Shown in pieces: positions 1 to 6,226 of a stretch of DNA of 13,542 nt; position 1 is the stretch's first letter; every line of letters begins with the position of its first letter. A model generated the notes under the pieces. That model was not told the origin of the DNA. It was given only the letters and a program-made list of their open reading frames with translations, and searched no databases. This stretch comes from Gammaproteobacteria bacterium (GTDB lineage Bacteria; Pseudomonadota; Gammaproteobacteria; PS1; Pseudothioglobaceae), in the NCBI GenBank assembly GCA_003489145.1, contig DNJI01000072.1, forward strand, positions 1 through 13,542, read 5' to 3'. Both the position numbers and the translations under genes were made by a program.

Positions 1-237
1 GTGATTAATGGCGAAACCCCACACTTTGATTTTGTTTGTAACGAATGTGCCCGCGGTGTGGCTGATGTCTCTTACCAGTATGAAATTCCTACCGCTTTTG
101 GCGTACTAACAACTTCAAACATGGAGCAAACCATTGGTCGTGCAGGTGGCTACAAAGGCAACAAAGGCGAAGAGGCGACTATGGCGATGATTGAAATGCT
201 TTATCTGATGAATCAGGCTGATAGCCAAGCGTTTTAG
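1..237 (+). CDS. ribH: 6,7-dimethyl-8-ribityllumazine synthase, C-terminal part (cut by window edge)
   Basis: Lumazine synthase condenses 5-amino-6-ribitylamino-uracil with 3,4-dihydroxy-2-butanone 4-phosphate in the penultimate step of riboflavin synthesis, usually as a cytoplasmic icosahedral shell. The 78 visible residues match the second half of the family. They open with V-I-x-G-E-T-P-H-F-D, whose His is the family's catalytic base, then V-C-N-E-x-A-R-G, then P-T-A-F-G-V-L-T-T, and end with the phosphate-binding stretch around R-A-G-x-x-x-G-N-K-G. Family members are about 155 residues, so roughly half lies upstream of the window. The GTG at position 1 is an internal Val codon, not a start. 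nusB follows 3 bp after the stop, the classic rib-nusB arrangement. Identification is secure. Confidence 0.95.
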   Translation: MINGETPHFDFVCNECARGVADVSYQYEIPTAFGVLTTSNMEQTIGRAGGYKGNKGEEATMAMIEMLYLMNQADSQAF

Positions 238-240
238 ATT

Positions 241-666
241 ATGGCTTTTAAAACCCCAAAACAACGTTCACGCGAGCGTGTCGTCCAAGCTTTATACCAA
301 TACCTAGTATCAGGTGGCGAGGTGTTGCAAATTGAACAGCAATTCCTTAATCAAAAAGAAGGTAAGATTTCCAAAGCATTTTTTTCCAACCTGTTCCTTA
401 ATATCTTAAGAAATAGAACTGAATTAGACGATCTCATTGCACCCACCATCTCTAGAGAAACTGACGAGCTGGGTTCGGTTGAGCACGCGGTGCTTTACTT
501 GGGTACGTATGAACTTCAAAATAGCATTGAAGTGCCATACAAGGTTGTTATCAATGAAGCACTTGAGATTGCCAAGCTATATGGTGCTGAAGGTGCATAT
601 AAGTTAATCAACTCATCACTTGACCAGCTGGCTAAAGAGCTTCGCAGTATTGAGGTTAATGCCTAG
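241..666 (+). CDS. nusB: Transcription antitermination factor NusB
   Basis: NusB pairs with ribosomal protein S10 (NusE), binds boxA RNA and helps RNA polymerase read through rRNA operons. The 141-residue product is close to the 139 residues of E. coli NusB and is all-helical in character. The N-terminus shows the basic R-x-R-x-x-x-x-Q-A-L-Y-Q segment used for RNA contact. The C-terminal half carries the strongest family signature: L-x-x-Y-E-L, then V-P-Y-K-V-V-I-N-E-A-L-E-I-A-K, then a K-L-I-N-S-S-L-D segment. The start lies 3 bp after the ribH stop with no good Shine-Dalgarno of its own, so translational coupling to ribH is likely. A weak hairpin terminator follows at 674-695. Confidence 0.95.
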   Translation: MAFKTPKQRSRERVVQALYQYLVSGGEVLQIEQQFLNQKEGKISKAFFSNLFLNILRNRTELDDLIAPTISRETDELGSVEHAVLYLGTYELQNSIEVPYKVVINEALEIAKLYGAEGAYKLINSSLDQLAKELRSIEVNA

Positions 667-673
667 GTTAAAC

Positions 674-695
674 ATTTAGCGTGCTAAATATTTTT
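674..695 (+). terminator. Weak AT-rich hairpin terminator after nusB
   Basis: A 6-bp stem, ATTTAG (674-679) with CTAAAT (684-689) around a CGTG loop, is followed by ATTTTTC. It sits 7 bp past the nusB stop and ends just before the next start codon. The stem is AT-rich, so termination may be partial and let some transcription reach the [2Fe-2S] protein gene. Confidence 0.5.
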
Positions 696-696
696 C

Positions 697-930
697 ATGA
701 AACCTATCCTTGTTAAAAATCCATTAGAAAAACTACCAGATATTCTTAAACGAAATATAGATAAAAATCTATGTGTTTGTAATGAAGTGATAAAAATTGA
801 CGTTATTAATGCCATTGCCAATGGCGCCATAACTGTAGAAGAAGTAAGAAATCGAACCTATGCTACTGGTGGTAATGGTTGTTGCACTCGTCAAGTCGAG
901 CGGTTAATTGAATGCATTCACTCAATCTAA
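697..930 (+). CDS. BFD-like [2Fe-2S]-binding domain protein
   Basis: The 77-residue product resembles the bacterioferritin-associated ferredoxin (BFD) [2Fe-2S] fold found alone in Bfd and as a domain in nitrite reductases. After a 25-residue N-terminal extension it reads C26-V-C28-N-E, the usual CxC, then a helical stretch with N-G-A-I-T-V-E-E-V, then G-N-G-C62-C63-T-R-Q-V-E-R-L-I. Family members normally end the site with CxxC. Here the two cysteines are adjacent, and positions 65 and 66 are Arg and Gln, so cluster binding may differ or be lost. A further Cys is at 73. The ATG at 697 has no clear Shine-Dalgarno, because the upstream hairpin occupies the region. The family call is moderate and the role (iron release from bacterioferritin or other electron transfer) is unknown. 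The gene converges on metH. Confidence 0.7.
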   Translation: MKPILVKNPLEKLPDILKRNIDKNLCVCNEVIKIDVINAIANGAITVEEVRNRTYATGGNGCCTRQVERLIECIHSI

Positions 931-958
931 TTTTAGAAATAGTATTTGCGCTAGAAAT

Positions 959-972
959 CTAATCTAGATTAG
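959..972. repeat. 14-bp perfect palindrome at the metH 3' end
   Basis: CTAATCTAGATTAG is its own reverse complement. It covers the metH stop codon and last codons in the gap between the converging [2Fe-2S] gene and metH. No T-run follows on either strand, so it is not a convincing terminator. It may be chance in AT-rich DNA. Confidence 0.35.
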
Positions 973-3900
973 GCGACAGCAGCCTTTCTGCATCTTCAAC
1001 AGAAACACCTTTGCGTTTAGCGTAATCTTCAACTTGCTGTTGATTGATCTTTGCCACACCAAAATAACGTGATTCAGGGTGTGCAAAATACCAACCACTA
1101 ACGGATGCTGTTGGCAACATGGCGTATGAGCTAGTCAGTGTCATGCCGGTGTTTTTTTCTACATCAAGTAGCGCCCATATTTTTTCTTTTTCACTGTGTT
1201 CAGGGCAAGCAGGGTAGCCAGGTGCAGGACGAATACCACGGTATTTTTCCTGAATGAATTCGTCGTTATTAAAGTCTTCATCACTATAGCCCCATAGCTC
1301 AGTACGGAACTTATAATGCATCATCTCAGCAAAAGCCTCAGCAAAACGATCAGCCACAGCTTTAATCATAATGGAGTTGTAGTCATCGTGGTCGGCTTCA
1401 TAAGCCGCTACTAATGGGTCAATGTTAATACCAGCAGTAACTGCAAATGCACCCATATAATCTTGCACACCACCATCTTTAGGGGCGATAAAATCACTCA
1501 AACAGAAGTTAGACGTGTTGCCTTTTTTATCCAGTTGTTGACGCAGTTGGTTGAGTGTCATTAATACTTTGCCATTCTTATCAGTGAGCTCAATGTCTTC
1601 ATTCACACTATTGGCTGGGAAGATACCAACCACCGCATTGGCTTGGAGTAACTTTTCATCCATGACTTTCTTAAACATGGCTTTTGCATCTTTAAACAGT
1701 GCCGACGCAGATTCACCCACAACTTTATCAGTCAAAATATCAGGAAATTTTCCAGCAAGCTCCCAAGTACGGAAGAAGGGCACCCAGTCAATAAATTCAA
1801 AAATTTCATTCAGATCATAATCTTCAAACACATGAACACCCAATTTGTTTGGCGTGGTGATTTGATCAAACTTGAGTTTGGGTTTGTTCTTTCTGGCAGC
1901 TTCAAGGCTAATAAGTTTGGTCTTGCCTTTTTTGGCACGTCGTACTCGTACTTCTTCGTACTCTTCTTTGGTGCTTTGCACTAGGGCTGGTTTTAGTTTG
2001 TCTGATAACAGTGAGGTAGCAACACCAACAGCTTTAGAAGCATCTTTAACGTAAAACACACCCTTGTCATATCCAGGCTCAATCTTAACTGCTGTGTGTG
2101 CTTTTGAAGTGGTAGCACCACCAATCAATAAGGGTAGTTCAAAACCTCGGCGCGTCATTTCTTTGGCTACAAATACCATTTCATCGAGTGATGGGGTGAT
2201 TAAGCCAGACAAGCCAATAATATCCACATTCTCTTTAATGGCGGTTTCAAGGATGGTTTCAGCCGGCACCATTACACCCAAATCAATAATCTCATAGTTG
2301 TTACAAGATAAAACCACACCAACAATATTCTTGCCAATATCGTGCACATCACCTTTAACGGTAGCCATAAGGATCTTGCCTTGGGTCCTAACACCACAAC
2401 CTTCTTTTTCCTCTTCTAAATAAGGATCCAACCAAGCCACGGATTTTTTCATCACCCGGGCAGATTTTACTACTTGTGGTAAGAACATTCTTCCATCGCC
2501 AAACAGATCACCCACCACGTTCATACCATCCATCAGTGGGCCTTCAATCACCAAAATAGGGCGACCTAACTTTTCCAGCGCTTCTTTTGTATCTTCGTCA
2601 ATAAACTCGGTAATACCTTTAACCAAAGAATGTTCTAAACGTTTTTCAACTGACCAAGTGCGCCACTCTAGATCTCTTTTGTTTTCTTGGATTTCACCCG
2701 TGCCAGAAAATTTACCCGCAATATCAACTAAACGCTCACCTGCTTCTGCGTCGCTATTAAGCACAACATCTTCTACCGCTTTTTTAAGTTCTGGATCAAT
2801 GTCGTCATAAACCACTAACTGGCCTGCATTAACAATACCCATGGTCATACCAGCTTTTACGGCGTGGTATAAAAACACTGAGTGAATTGCCTCACGTACG
2901 GGGTTGTTACCTCTAAAGGAGAACGATACGTTAGACACACCACCTGATATTTTGGCATACGGTAGGTTTTTGGTAATCTCACGGGTGGCTTCGATAAAGT
3001 CTACGCCGTAGTTATTGTGTTCTTCAATACCGGTGGCTACCGCAAAAATATTCGGATCAAAAATAATGTCTTCTGGTGGAAAGCCAACCTCATTTACCAA
3101 TATGTCATAAGCTTCGGTACAGATTTCAATTTTGCGTTGTTGTGTGTCGGCTTGGCCAACTTCATCAAAGGCCATGACGATAATCGCTGCACCATAGCGC
3201 TTACATAAATTGGCATATTTAACAAAGTTATCTTTACCTTCTTTAAGTGAAATTGAGTTAACAATCGCCTTACCTTGCGTACATTTTAAGCCGGCTTCAA
3301 TGATCTCCCATTTGGATGAGTCCACCATCAGTGGCACTCTAGAGATATCCGGCTCAGAAGCAATCAGATTCATAAATCGAACCATGGCCGCCTTACCATC
3401 CAACATGCCTTCATCCATGTTGATGTCCACTACTTGTGCACCATCTTCTACTTGTGTACGGCAAATATCGAGCGCTTCTTCATATTCTTCATTGAGAATT
3501 AAGCGCTTGAACTTGGCAGAGCCGGTAACGTTAGCGCGCTCACCCACATTGATAAACAAGGATTCATCACCAATATTAAAAGCTTCCAGGCCAGATAATC
3601 GACACTCAGGTTTAATGTTCGGGATTTTTCTAGGTGGCAGCCCATCAATCGCATCAGCAATGGCTTTGATATGGTCAGGGGTAGAACCACAACAACCGCC
3701 CAAAATATTAACCAAGCCAGACTCGGCCCATTCGCCGACTTGCTCACTCATGGTAATAGCACCCAAGTCATACTCACCAAACTCATTTGGCAGGCCAGCA
3801 TTCGGATGTGCAGAGGTGTAAGTGTTAGAAACACGCGACATCTCAGCCACGTATTGGCGCAATAAATCAGGGCCTAAGGCACAGTTAAGGCCAATAGAAA

Positions 3901-4612
3901 TAGGATTAGCATGACGTAGTGAATTATAAAAAGCCTCGGTCATTTGCCCAGATAGGGTACGACCAGAAGCATCAGTAATGGTGCCTGAGATCATAATCGG
4001 CAGCTCAACGTCATCATCTTCAAACACTTGTTGTACGGCAAAAATAGCCGCTTTAGCATTTAGCGTGTCAAAAATAGTTTCAATTAAGATGATGTCCGAG
4101 CCACCTTCAATCAGGCCACGAGTTGATTCCATATATACACCAACCAACTCATCAAAGCTAACGTTTCTAAAACCAGGATCATTCACATCCGGTGAGAGCG
4201 AACAAGTACGAGAAGTTGGGCCAATGACACCGGCAACAAAGCGTGGTTTGTCTTTGGTAGAAAACTCATCACAGGCTTCACGTGCTAATCGGGCGCTCTC
4301 CACGTTAATTTCATAGGCGAATTCTTCCATCTTATAATCAGACATGGAAGTTTTGGTGGCGTTAAAAGTATTGGTCTCAACAATATCGGCACCCACCTCA
4401 AGGTAGGATTTGTGAATATCTTGAATAATTTGAGGCTGTGTGAGTGATAAAAGGTCGTTATTACCTTGCACTAAGATGTGCCAATCTTTAAAGCGTTCAC
4501 CGCGATAATCTTCTTCGCTAAGCTTGTGCTTTTGGATCATGGTACCCATGGCACCATCAAGCACTAAAATTCGCTTTTCTAAAAGAGATTGTAATATCTG
4601 TTCTGTCGACAT
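959..4612 (-). CDS. metH: Cobalamin-dependent methionine synthase
   Basis: MetH transfers a methyl group from 5-methyltetrahydrofolate via methylcobalamin to homocysteine, giving methionine and tetrahydrofolate in the cytoplasm. The 1217 residues compare with 1227 in E. coli, and all modules are present. The homocysteine domain (about 1-325) has its zinc ligands at C244 (G-L-N-C) and C307-C308 (G-G-C-C-G). The pterin domain (about 345-630) includes I-N-V-G-E-R-x-N-V-T-G. The B12 cap and binding domains (about 650-890) have D-V-H757-D-I-G-K-N, whose His is the lower cobalt ligand. The reactivation domain (about 920-1217) has R-P-A-P-G-Y-P-A-C-P-E-H for S-adenosylmethionine. No damage is seen. 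The gene is divergent from the secreted-protein cluster with only 41 bp between start codons. The start lacks a clear Shine-Dalgarno. No cobalamin or SAM riboswitch fits in the gap. Confidence 0.98.
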   Translation of the reverse strand: MSTEQILQSLLEKRILVLDGAMGTMIQKHKLSEEDYRGERFKDWHILVQGNNDLLSLTQPQIIQDIHKSYLEVGADIVETNTFNATKTSMSDYKMEEFAYEINVESARLAREACDEFSTKDKPRFVAGVIGPTSRTCSLSPDVNDPGFRNVSFDELVGVYMESTRGLIEGGSDIILIETIFDTLNAKAAIFAVQQVFEDDDVELPIMISGTITDASGRTLSGQMTEAFYNSLRHANPISIGLNCALGPDLLRQYVAEMSRVSNTYTSAHPNAGLPNEFGEYDLGAITMSEQVGEWAESGLVNILGGCCGSTPDHIKAIADAIDGLPPRKIPNIKPECRLSGLEAFNIGDESLFINVGERANVTGSAKFKRLILNEEYEEALDICRTQVEDGAQVVDINMDEGMLDGKAAMVRFMNLIASEPDISRVPLMVDSSKWEIIEAGLKCTQGKAIVNSISLKEGKDNFVKYANLCKRYGAAIIVMAFDEVGQADTQQRKIEICTEAYDILVNEVGFPPEDIIFDPNIFAVATGIEEHNNYGVDFIEATREITKNLPYAKISGGVSNVSFSFRGNNPVREAIHSVFLYHAVKAGMTMGIVNAGQLVVYDDIDPELKKAVEDVVLNSDAEAGERLVDIAGKFSGTGEIQENKRDLEWRTWSVEKRLEHSLVKGITEFIDEDTKEALEKLGRPILVIEGPLMDGMNVVGDLFGDGRMFLPQVVKSARVMKKSVAWLDPYLEEEKEGCGVRTQGKILMATVKGDVHDIGKNIVGVVLSCNNYEIIDLGVMVPAETILETAIKENVDIIGLSGLITPSLDEMVFVAKEMTRRGFELPLLIGGATTSKAHTAVKIEPGYDKGVFYVKDASKAVGVATSLLSDKLKPALVQSTKEEYEEVRVRRAKKGKTKLISLEAARKNKPKLKFDQITTPNKLGVHVFEDYDLNEIFEFIDWVPFFRTWELAGKFPDILTDKVVGESASALFKDAKAMFKKVMDEKLLQANAVVGIFPANSVNEDIELTDKNGKVLMTLNQLRQQLDKKGNTSNFCLSDFIAPKDGGVQDYMGAFAVTAGINIDPLVAAYEADHDDYNSIMIKAVADRFAEAFAEMMHYKFRTELWGYSDEDFNNDEFIQEKYRGIRPAPGYPACPEHSEKEKIWALLDVEKNTGMTLTSSYAMLPTASVSGWYFAHPESRYFGVAKINQQQVEDYAKRKGVSVEDAERLLSPNLD

Positions 4613-4619
4613 GTTTGGT

Positions 4620-4627
4620 ATTATAAT
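4620..4627. promoter_or_regulatory. Possible -10 box (self-complementary ATTATAAT) between metH and first secreted-protein gene
   Basis: ATTATAAT reads the same on both strands and contains a perfect TATAAT in each direction within the 41-bp divergent gap. On the plus strand, TATAAT at 4622-4627 is well placed for the gene at 4654, although no good -35 is seen near 4599-4604. On the minus strand it is only about 7 bp from the metH ATG, so it would give a nearly leaderless message. Confidence 0.4.
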
Positions 4628-4642
4628 TAAGTCTAATTTAAT

Positions 4643-4648
4643 AGGGGG
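4643..4648 (+). promoter_or_regulatory. Ribosome binding site fixing the start at 4654
   Basis: AGGGGG lies 5 nt before the ATG at 4654 but only 2 nt before the in-frame TTG at 4651. The ATG is therefore the start. Confidence 0.65.
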
Positions 4649-4653
4649 TTTTG

Positions 4654-5091
4654 ATGAAAAAATTGTTTGTGGCGTCTTTATTTTTAGTTAGTTTTAATGC
4701 CAATGCATTTTTAGACTTTAACAGTTATGATTCAGGCTATGACGATAACAATTGGCCGGTTTGGACACCAATGTTTTGGATGGAAAAAGTCACCGACAAT
4801 AACATGTTCGGTAATAAGCGTAATCAAGGTTATGGCTACCCTTATAATAATCGCCCTTACAATATTAACGCTTCACGCTTTGACATGGGTCAGATGCCAA
4901 CCCCTGATCAAGCTTACCAAGCAGACAGCAATCGCATGCCACACCCAACACCAATGTTTATGACGCCTGCAGCGCAATCATTCTCTAATCCAGATAACAT
5001 GCCAAGAACGGGTGGCTATGACTTACCAAGCCCTTATCCGAGTAACTATCAGTTCAATCAACCATCTAGTCCATATCCGAGCGGATTTTAA
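4654..5091 (+). CDS. Secreted Tyr/Asn/Pro-rich protein, sulfur-globule-protein-like (paralog 1)
   Basis: This is a 145-residue exported protein of unproven function. Residues 1-18 (M-K-K then a hydrophobic core ending A-N-A) are a clear Sec signal peptide cut before F19. The mature part is low-complexity, rich in Asn, Tyr, Pro, Met and Gly, and has no cysteine. The segment W-T-P-M-F-W-M-E-K-V (37-46) matches the core of the next two genes (x-P-x-aromatic-aromatic-x-E-E-M), and M-F-G-N also recurs. The C-terminal half has repeated P-Y/Y-P pairs and lacks the PW repeats of paralog 3. Small, secreted, cysteine-free Gly/Asn/aromatic-rich proteins coat sulfur globules in purple sulfur bacteria, and that is the best guess here. 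Other envelope structural roles are possible. It is the most divergent of the three. Confidence 0.7.
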   Translation: MKKLFVASLFLVSFNANAFLDFNSYDSGYDDNNWPVWTPMFWMEKVTDNNMFGNKRNQGYGYPYNNRPYNINASRFDMGQMPTPDQAYQADSNRMPHPTPMFMTPAAQSFSNPDNMPRTGGYDLPSPYPSNYQFNQPSSPYPSGF

Positions 5092-5117
5092 CTATCGACC
5101 AATTTTAAACAATAGTA

Positions 5118-5145
5118 TTGACTTATAATATTACTATGTTATAAT
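5118..5145 (+). promoter_or_regulatory. Strong sigma-70 promoter for secreted protein 2
   Basis: TTGACT (5118-5123) is separated by 16 bp from TATAAT (5140-5145). A TG one base upstream of the -10 makes it an extended -10 (TGTTATAAT). Transcription would start near 5152, giving a leader of about 30 nt. It is the best promoter match in the window and implies high expression. Confidence 0.8.
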
Positions 5146-5169
5146 ATGCTTTCCTTTTATATAATTTAT

Positions 5170-5173
5170 GGAG
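5170..5173 (+). promoter_or_regulatory. Ribosome binding site fixing the start at 5182
   Basis: GGAG is 8 nt before the ATG at 5182 and only 2 nt before the in-frame ATG at 5176. The product from 5182 begins directly with a signal peptide, like its neighbours. An in-frame ATG at 5146 overlaps the -10 box and can be discounted. Confidence 0.7.
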
Positions 5174-5181
5174 ATATGACA

Positions 5182-5520
5182 ATGAAAAAGATAATCGCAA
5201 TTTTTGCAATGGTAGCAGCACTAGGTGCTAACGCTTTTTGGAATAACAACAGCACACCGTGGAATAACGGTTATGGTAACAACAGTGGTTACCAATCTGA
5301 TAACGGTATGTTTGGTTACAACCCATACGACTACTGGGATCCACGTTGGTACATGGAAGAAATGAGCAACATGGTTGATGAAATCGACGATGAAATCAAC
5401 AGTAACAGTAATAACAATGGTTATGGTTACAACCCGTACAGCAACGGTCCTTGGAATAACAACACGCCATGGAACAGAACTGCACCGGCTGCACCTGCAC
5501 CTACTGCTCCAGCAAAATAA
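5182..5520 (+). CDS. Secreted Asn/Trp/Tyr-rich protein, sulfur-globule-protein-like (paralog 2)
   Basis: The product has 112 residues. Residues 1-18 form a Sec signal peptide ending G-A-N-A, cut before F19-W20. The mature protein starts with W-N-N-N-S-T-P-W-N-N-G. It has a conserved core N-G-M-F-G-Y-N-P-Y (41-49) plus D-P-R-W-Y-M-E-E-M (53-61), then an acidic stretch V-D-E-I-D-D-E-I. It returns to N/G/Y/P-W repeats and ends in an Ala-Pro tail (A-P-A-A-P-A-P). No cysteine is present. The core aligns almost residue for residue with the next gene, so the two are clear paralogs. It has its own extended -10 promoter and a perfect terminator, which suggests abundant monocistronic expression. A sulfur globule envelope role is inferred from composition, secretion and lack of Cys. 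An adhesive or surface-matrix role is the alternative. Confidence 0.75.
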   Translation: MKKIIAIFAMVAALGANAFWNNNSTPWNNGYGNNSGYQSDNGMFGYNPYDYWDPRWYMEEMSNMVDEIDDEINSNSNNNGYGYNPYSNGPWNNNTPWNRTAPAAPAPTAPAK

Positions 5521-5540
5521 TTTAATTTATTTTTGCAAGA

Positions 5541-5570
5541 AAAAACCAGCACTTGTTGCTGGTTTTTTTT
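5541..5570 (+). terminator. Rho-independent terminator after secreted protein 2
   Basis: A perfect 11-bp stem, AAAAACCAGCA (5541-5551) with TGCTGGTTTTT (5557-5567) around a CTTGT loop, runs into a T-tract ending at 5570. The A-rich left arm also makes it a plausible terminator on the minus strand. Confidence 0.9.
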
Positions 5571-5592
5571 CGTCTGATGAAAATTATTGGTC

Positions 5593-5598
5593 TATAAT
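5593..5598 (+). promoter_or_regulatory. -10 box for secreted protein 3
   Basis: A perfect TATAAT lies 23 bp after the preceding terminator and 36 bp before the next start. No good -35 is visible at 16-18 bp upstream (TTCGTC at 5569-5574 is weak), so an activator may assist. Separate transcription from paralog 2 is supported by the terminator between them. Confidence 0.5.
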
Positions 5599-5623
5599 GA
5601 CCTTTCATTTTTTAAATATATAG

Positions 5624-5628
5624 AGGAG
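5624..5628 (+). promoter_or_regulatory. Ribosome binding site fixing the start at 5635
   Basis: AGGAG within GAGGAGAG lies 6 nt before the ATG at 5635. The open frame extends upstream to 5587, but only the start at 5635 gives a signal peptide like those of paralogs 1 and 2. Confidence 0.8.
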
Positions 5629-5634
5629 AGCGAG

Positions 5635-6105
5635 ATGAAAAAAATTATGACAATTTCACTATTAACCTTAGCGTTAAATGCAACAGCAGGTTGGGGTGGT
5701 AACAATAGTCCTTGGGGTAACAACAGTTTTAACAACGGTCCATGGGGCGGTTCTAACAATAACAACGGTATATTTGGTAACAACCCATACTCAATGTTTA
5801 CACCAGATTGGTTCAGTGAAGAAATGGACGACATGATGGATGAGTTTGATTCTAATAACAGTGGCCCTTGGGGTAATAACGGTTGGAATAATAACAATCC
5901 GTGGGGCAATAGAGGCTTTAGTAATAACAGTCCTTGGGGTAACAAAGGCTTTAATAACAGCCCATGGAATAATTCTAATTTCAATAATGGTCCTTGGAGA
6001 GGTCAAACTGGCCCTTGGAATAACAACGCTTTTAAAAACGCTCCATGGAGCAACTACGGTTATAACAAAGTCATCCCTATAGCAGCAGATACTGGCGCTA
6101 AATAA
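5635..6105 (+). CDS. Secreted PW-repeat, Asn/Gly-rich protein, sulfur-globule-protein-like (paralog 3)
   Basis: The product has 156 residues. Residues 1-18 (M-K-K-I to N-A-T-A) form a Sec signal peptide. The mature chain holds nine Pro-Trp pairs at residues 26, 36, 78, 89, 100, 110, 120, 127 and 137, mostly 10-11 apart, forming degenerate repeats of consensus P-W-G-N-x-G-F-N-N-S. Between units 2 and 3 lies the core shared with paralog 2: N-G-I-F-G-N-N-P-Y (44-52), T-P-D-W-F-S-E-E-M (56-64) and an acidic D-D-M-M-D-E-F-D run. It has no cysteine and a slightly basic C-terminus. The regular spacing of aromatic residues in an Asn/Gly background suggests a self-assembling coat or matrix. Sulfur globule envelope protein is the favoured but unproven role. 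It has its own -10 box, Shine-Dalgarno and terminator. Confidence 0.78.
   Translation: MKKIMTISLLTLALNATAGWGGNNSPWGNNSFNNGPWGGSNNNNGIFGNNPYSMFTPDWFSEEMDDMMDEFDSNNSGPWGNNGWNNNNPWGNRGFSNNSPWGNKGFNNSPWNNSNFNNGPWRGQTGPWNNNAFKNAPWSNYGYNKVIPIAADTGAK
5710..6072 (+). repeat. Degenerate decapeptide-coding repeats (PW-led)
   Basis: Two units (about 5710-5769) and seven more (about 5866-6072) encode 7-11 residue units starting with Pro-Trp and usually having an aromatic residue four positions after the Trp. The acidic core at about 5773-5850 interrupts them. Codons differ between units, so the repeat is older than simple slippage. Confidence 0.8.
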
Positions 6106-6131
6106 CCCAAACAAACAAATCGTTTAATATC

Positions 6132-6160
6132 AAAAAAGCCGGCTTTATGCCGGCTTTTTT
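6132..6160 (+). terminator. Rho-independent terminator after secreted protein 3
   Basis: A perfect 12-bp stem, AAAAAAGCCGGC (6132-6143) with GCCGGCTTTTTT (6149-6160) around a TTTAT loop. The GC-rich centre and flanking A and T runs make it a strong, potentially bidirectional terminator. It separates the secreted-protein cluster from the transporter operon. Confidence 0.92.
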
Positions 6161-6226
6161 GTTGCTAAAATACTTTAAAACAATTTGTAAAATTTATCAA
6201 AGTTTTTGGAGATATTCTTAACCTAA

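Noticed and set aside
3210..3821. A 203-codon open frame on the plus strand inside metH
   Set aside because: It lies wholly opposite the conserved metH pterin and homocysteine domains, has Ser/Pro-rich unrecognisable sequence and no ribosome site, and is a shadow of metH codon use. The same holds for the frame at 3978-4316.
4613..4653. Cobalamin or SAM riboswitch controlling metH
   Set aside because: The space before metH is only 41 bp and lacks the conserved elements. These riboswitches need 100-200 nt of leader.
5592..5984. Minus-strand frame with repeated Leu-Leu-Pro-Gln-Gly units
   Set aside because: The repeats are the complement of the PW repeats of the plus-strand secreted protein, which has a signal peptide, ribosome site and terminator. 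The minus frame has none of these.
5710..6072. CRISPR-like repetitive DNA
   Set aside because: Repeat units are coding, degenerate and about 30 bp with no constant repeat or unique spacers. They are protein repeats.
6162..6193. Promoter for the transporter operon (TTGCTA and TAAAAT)
   Set aside because: The two boxes are 20 bp apart, too long for a sigma-70 promoter. A promoter probably lies in 6161-6226, but I cannot place it.
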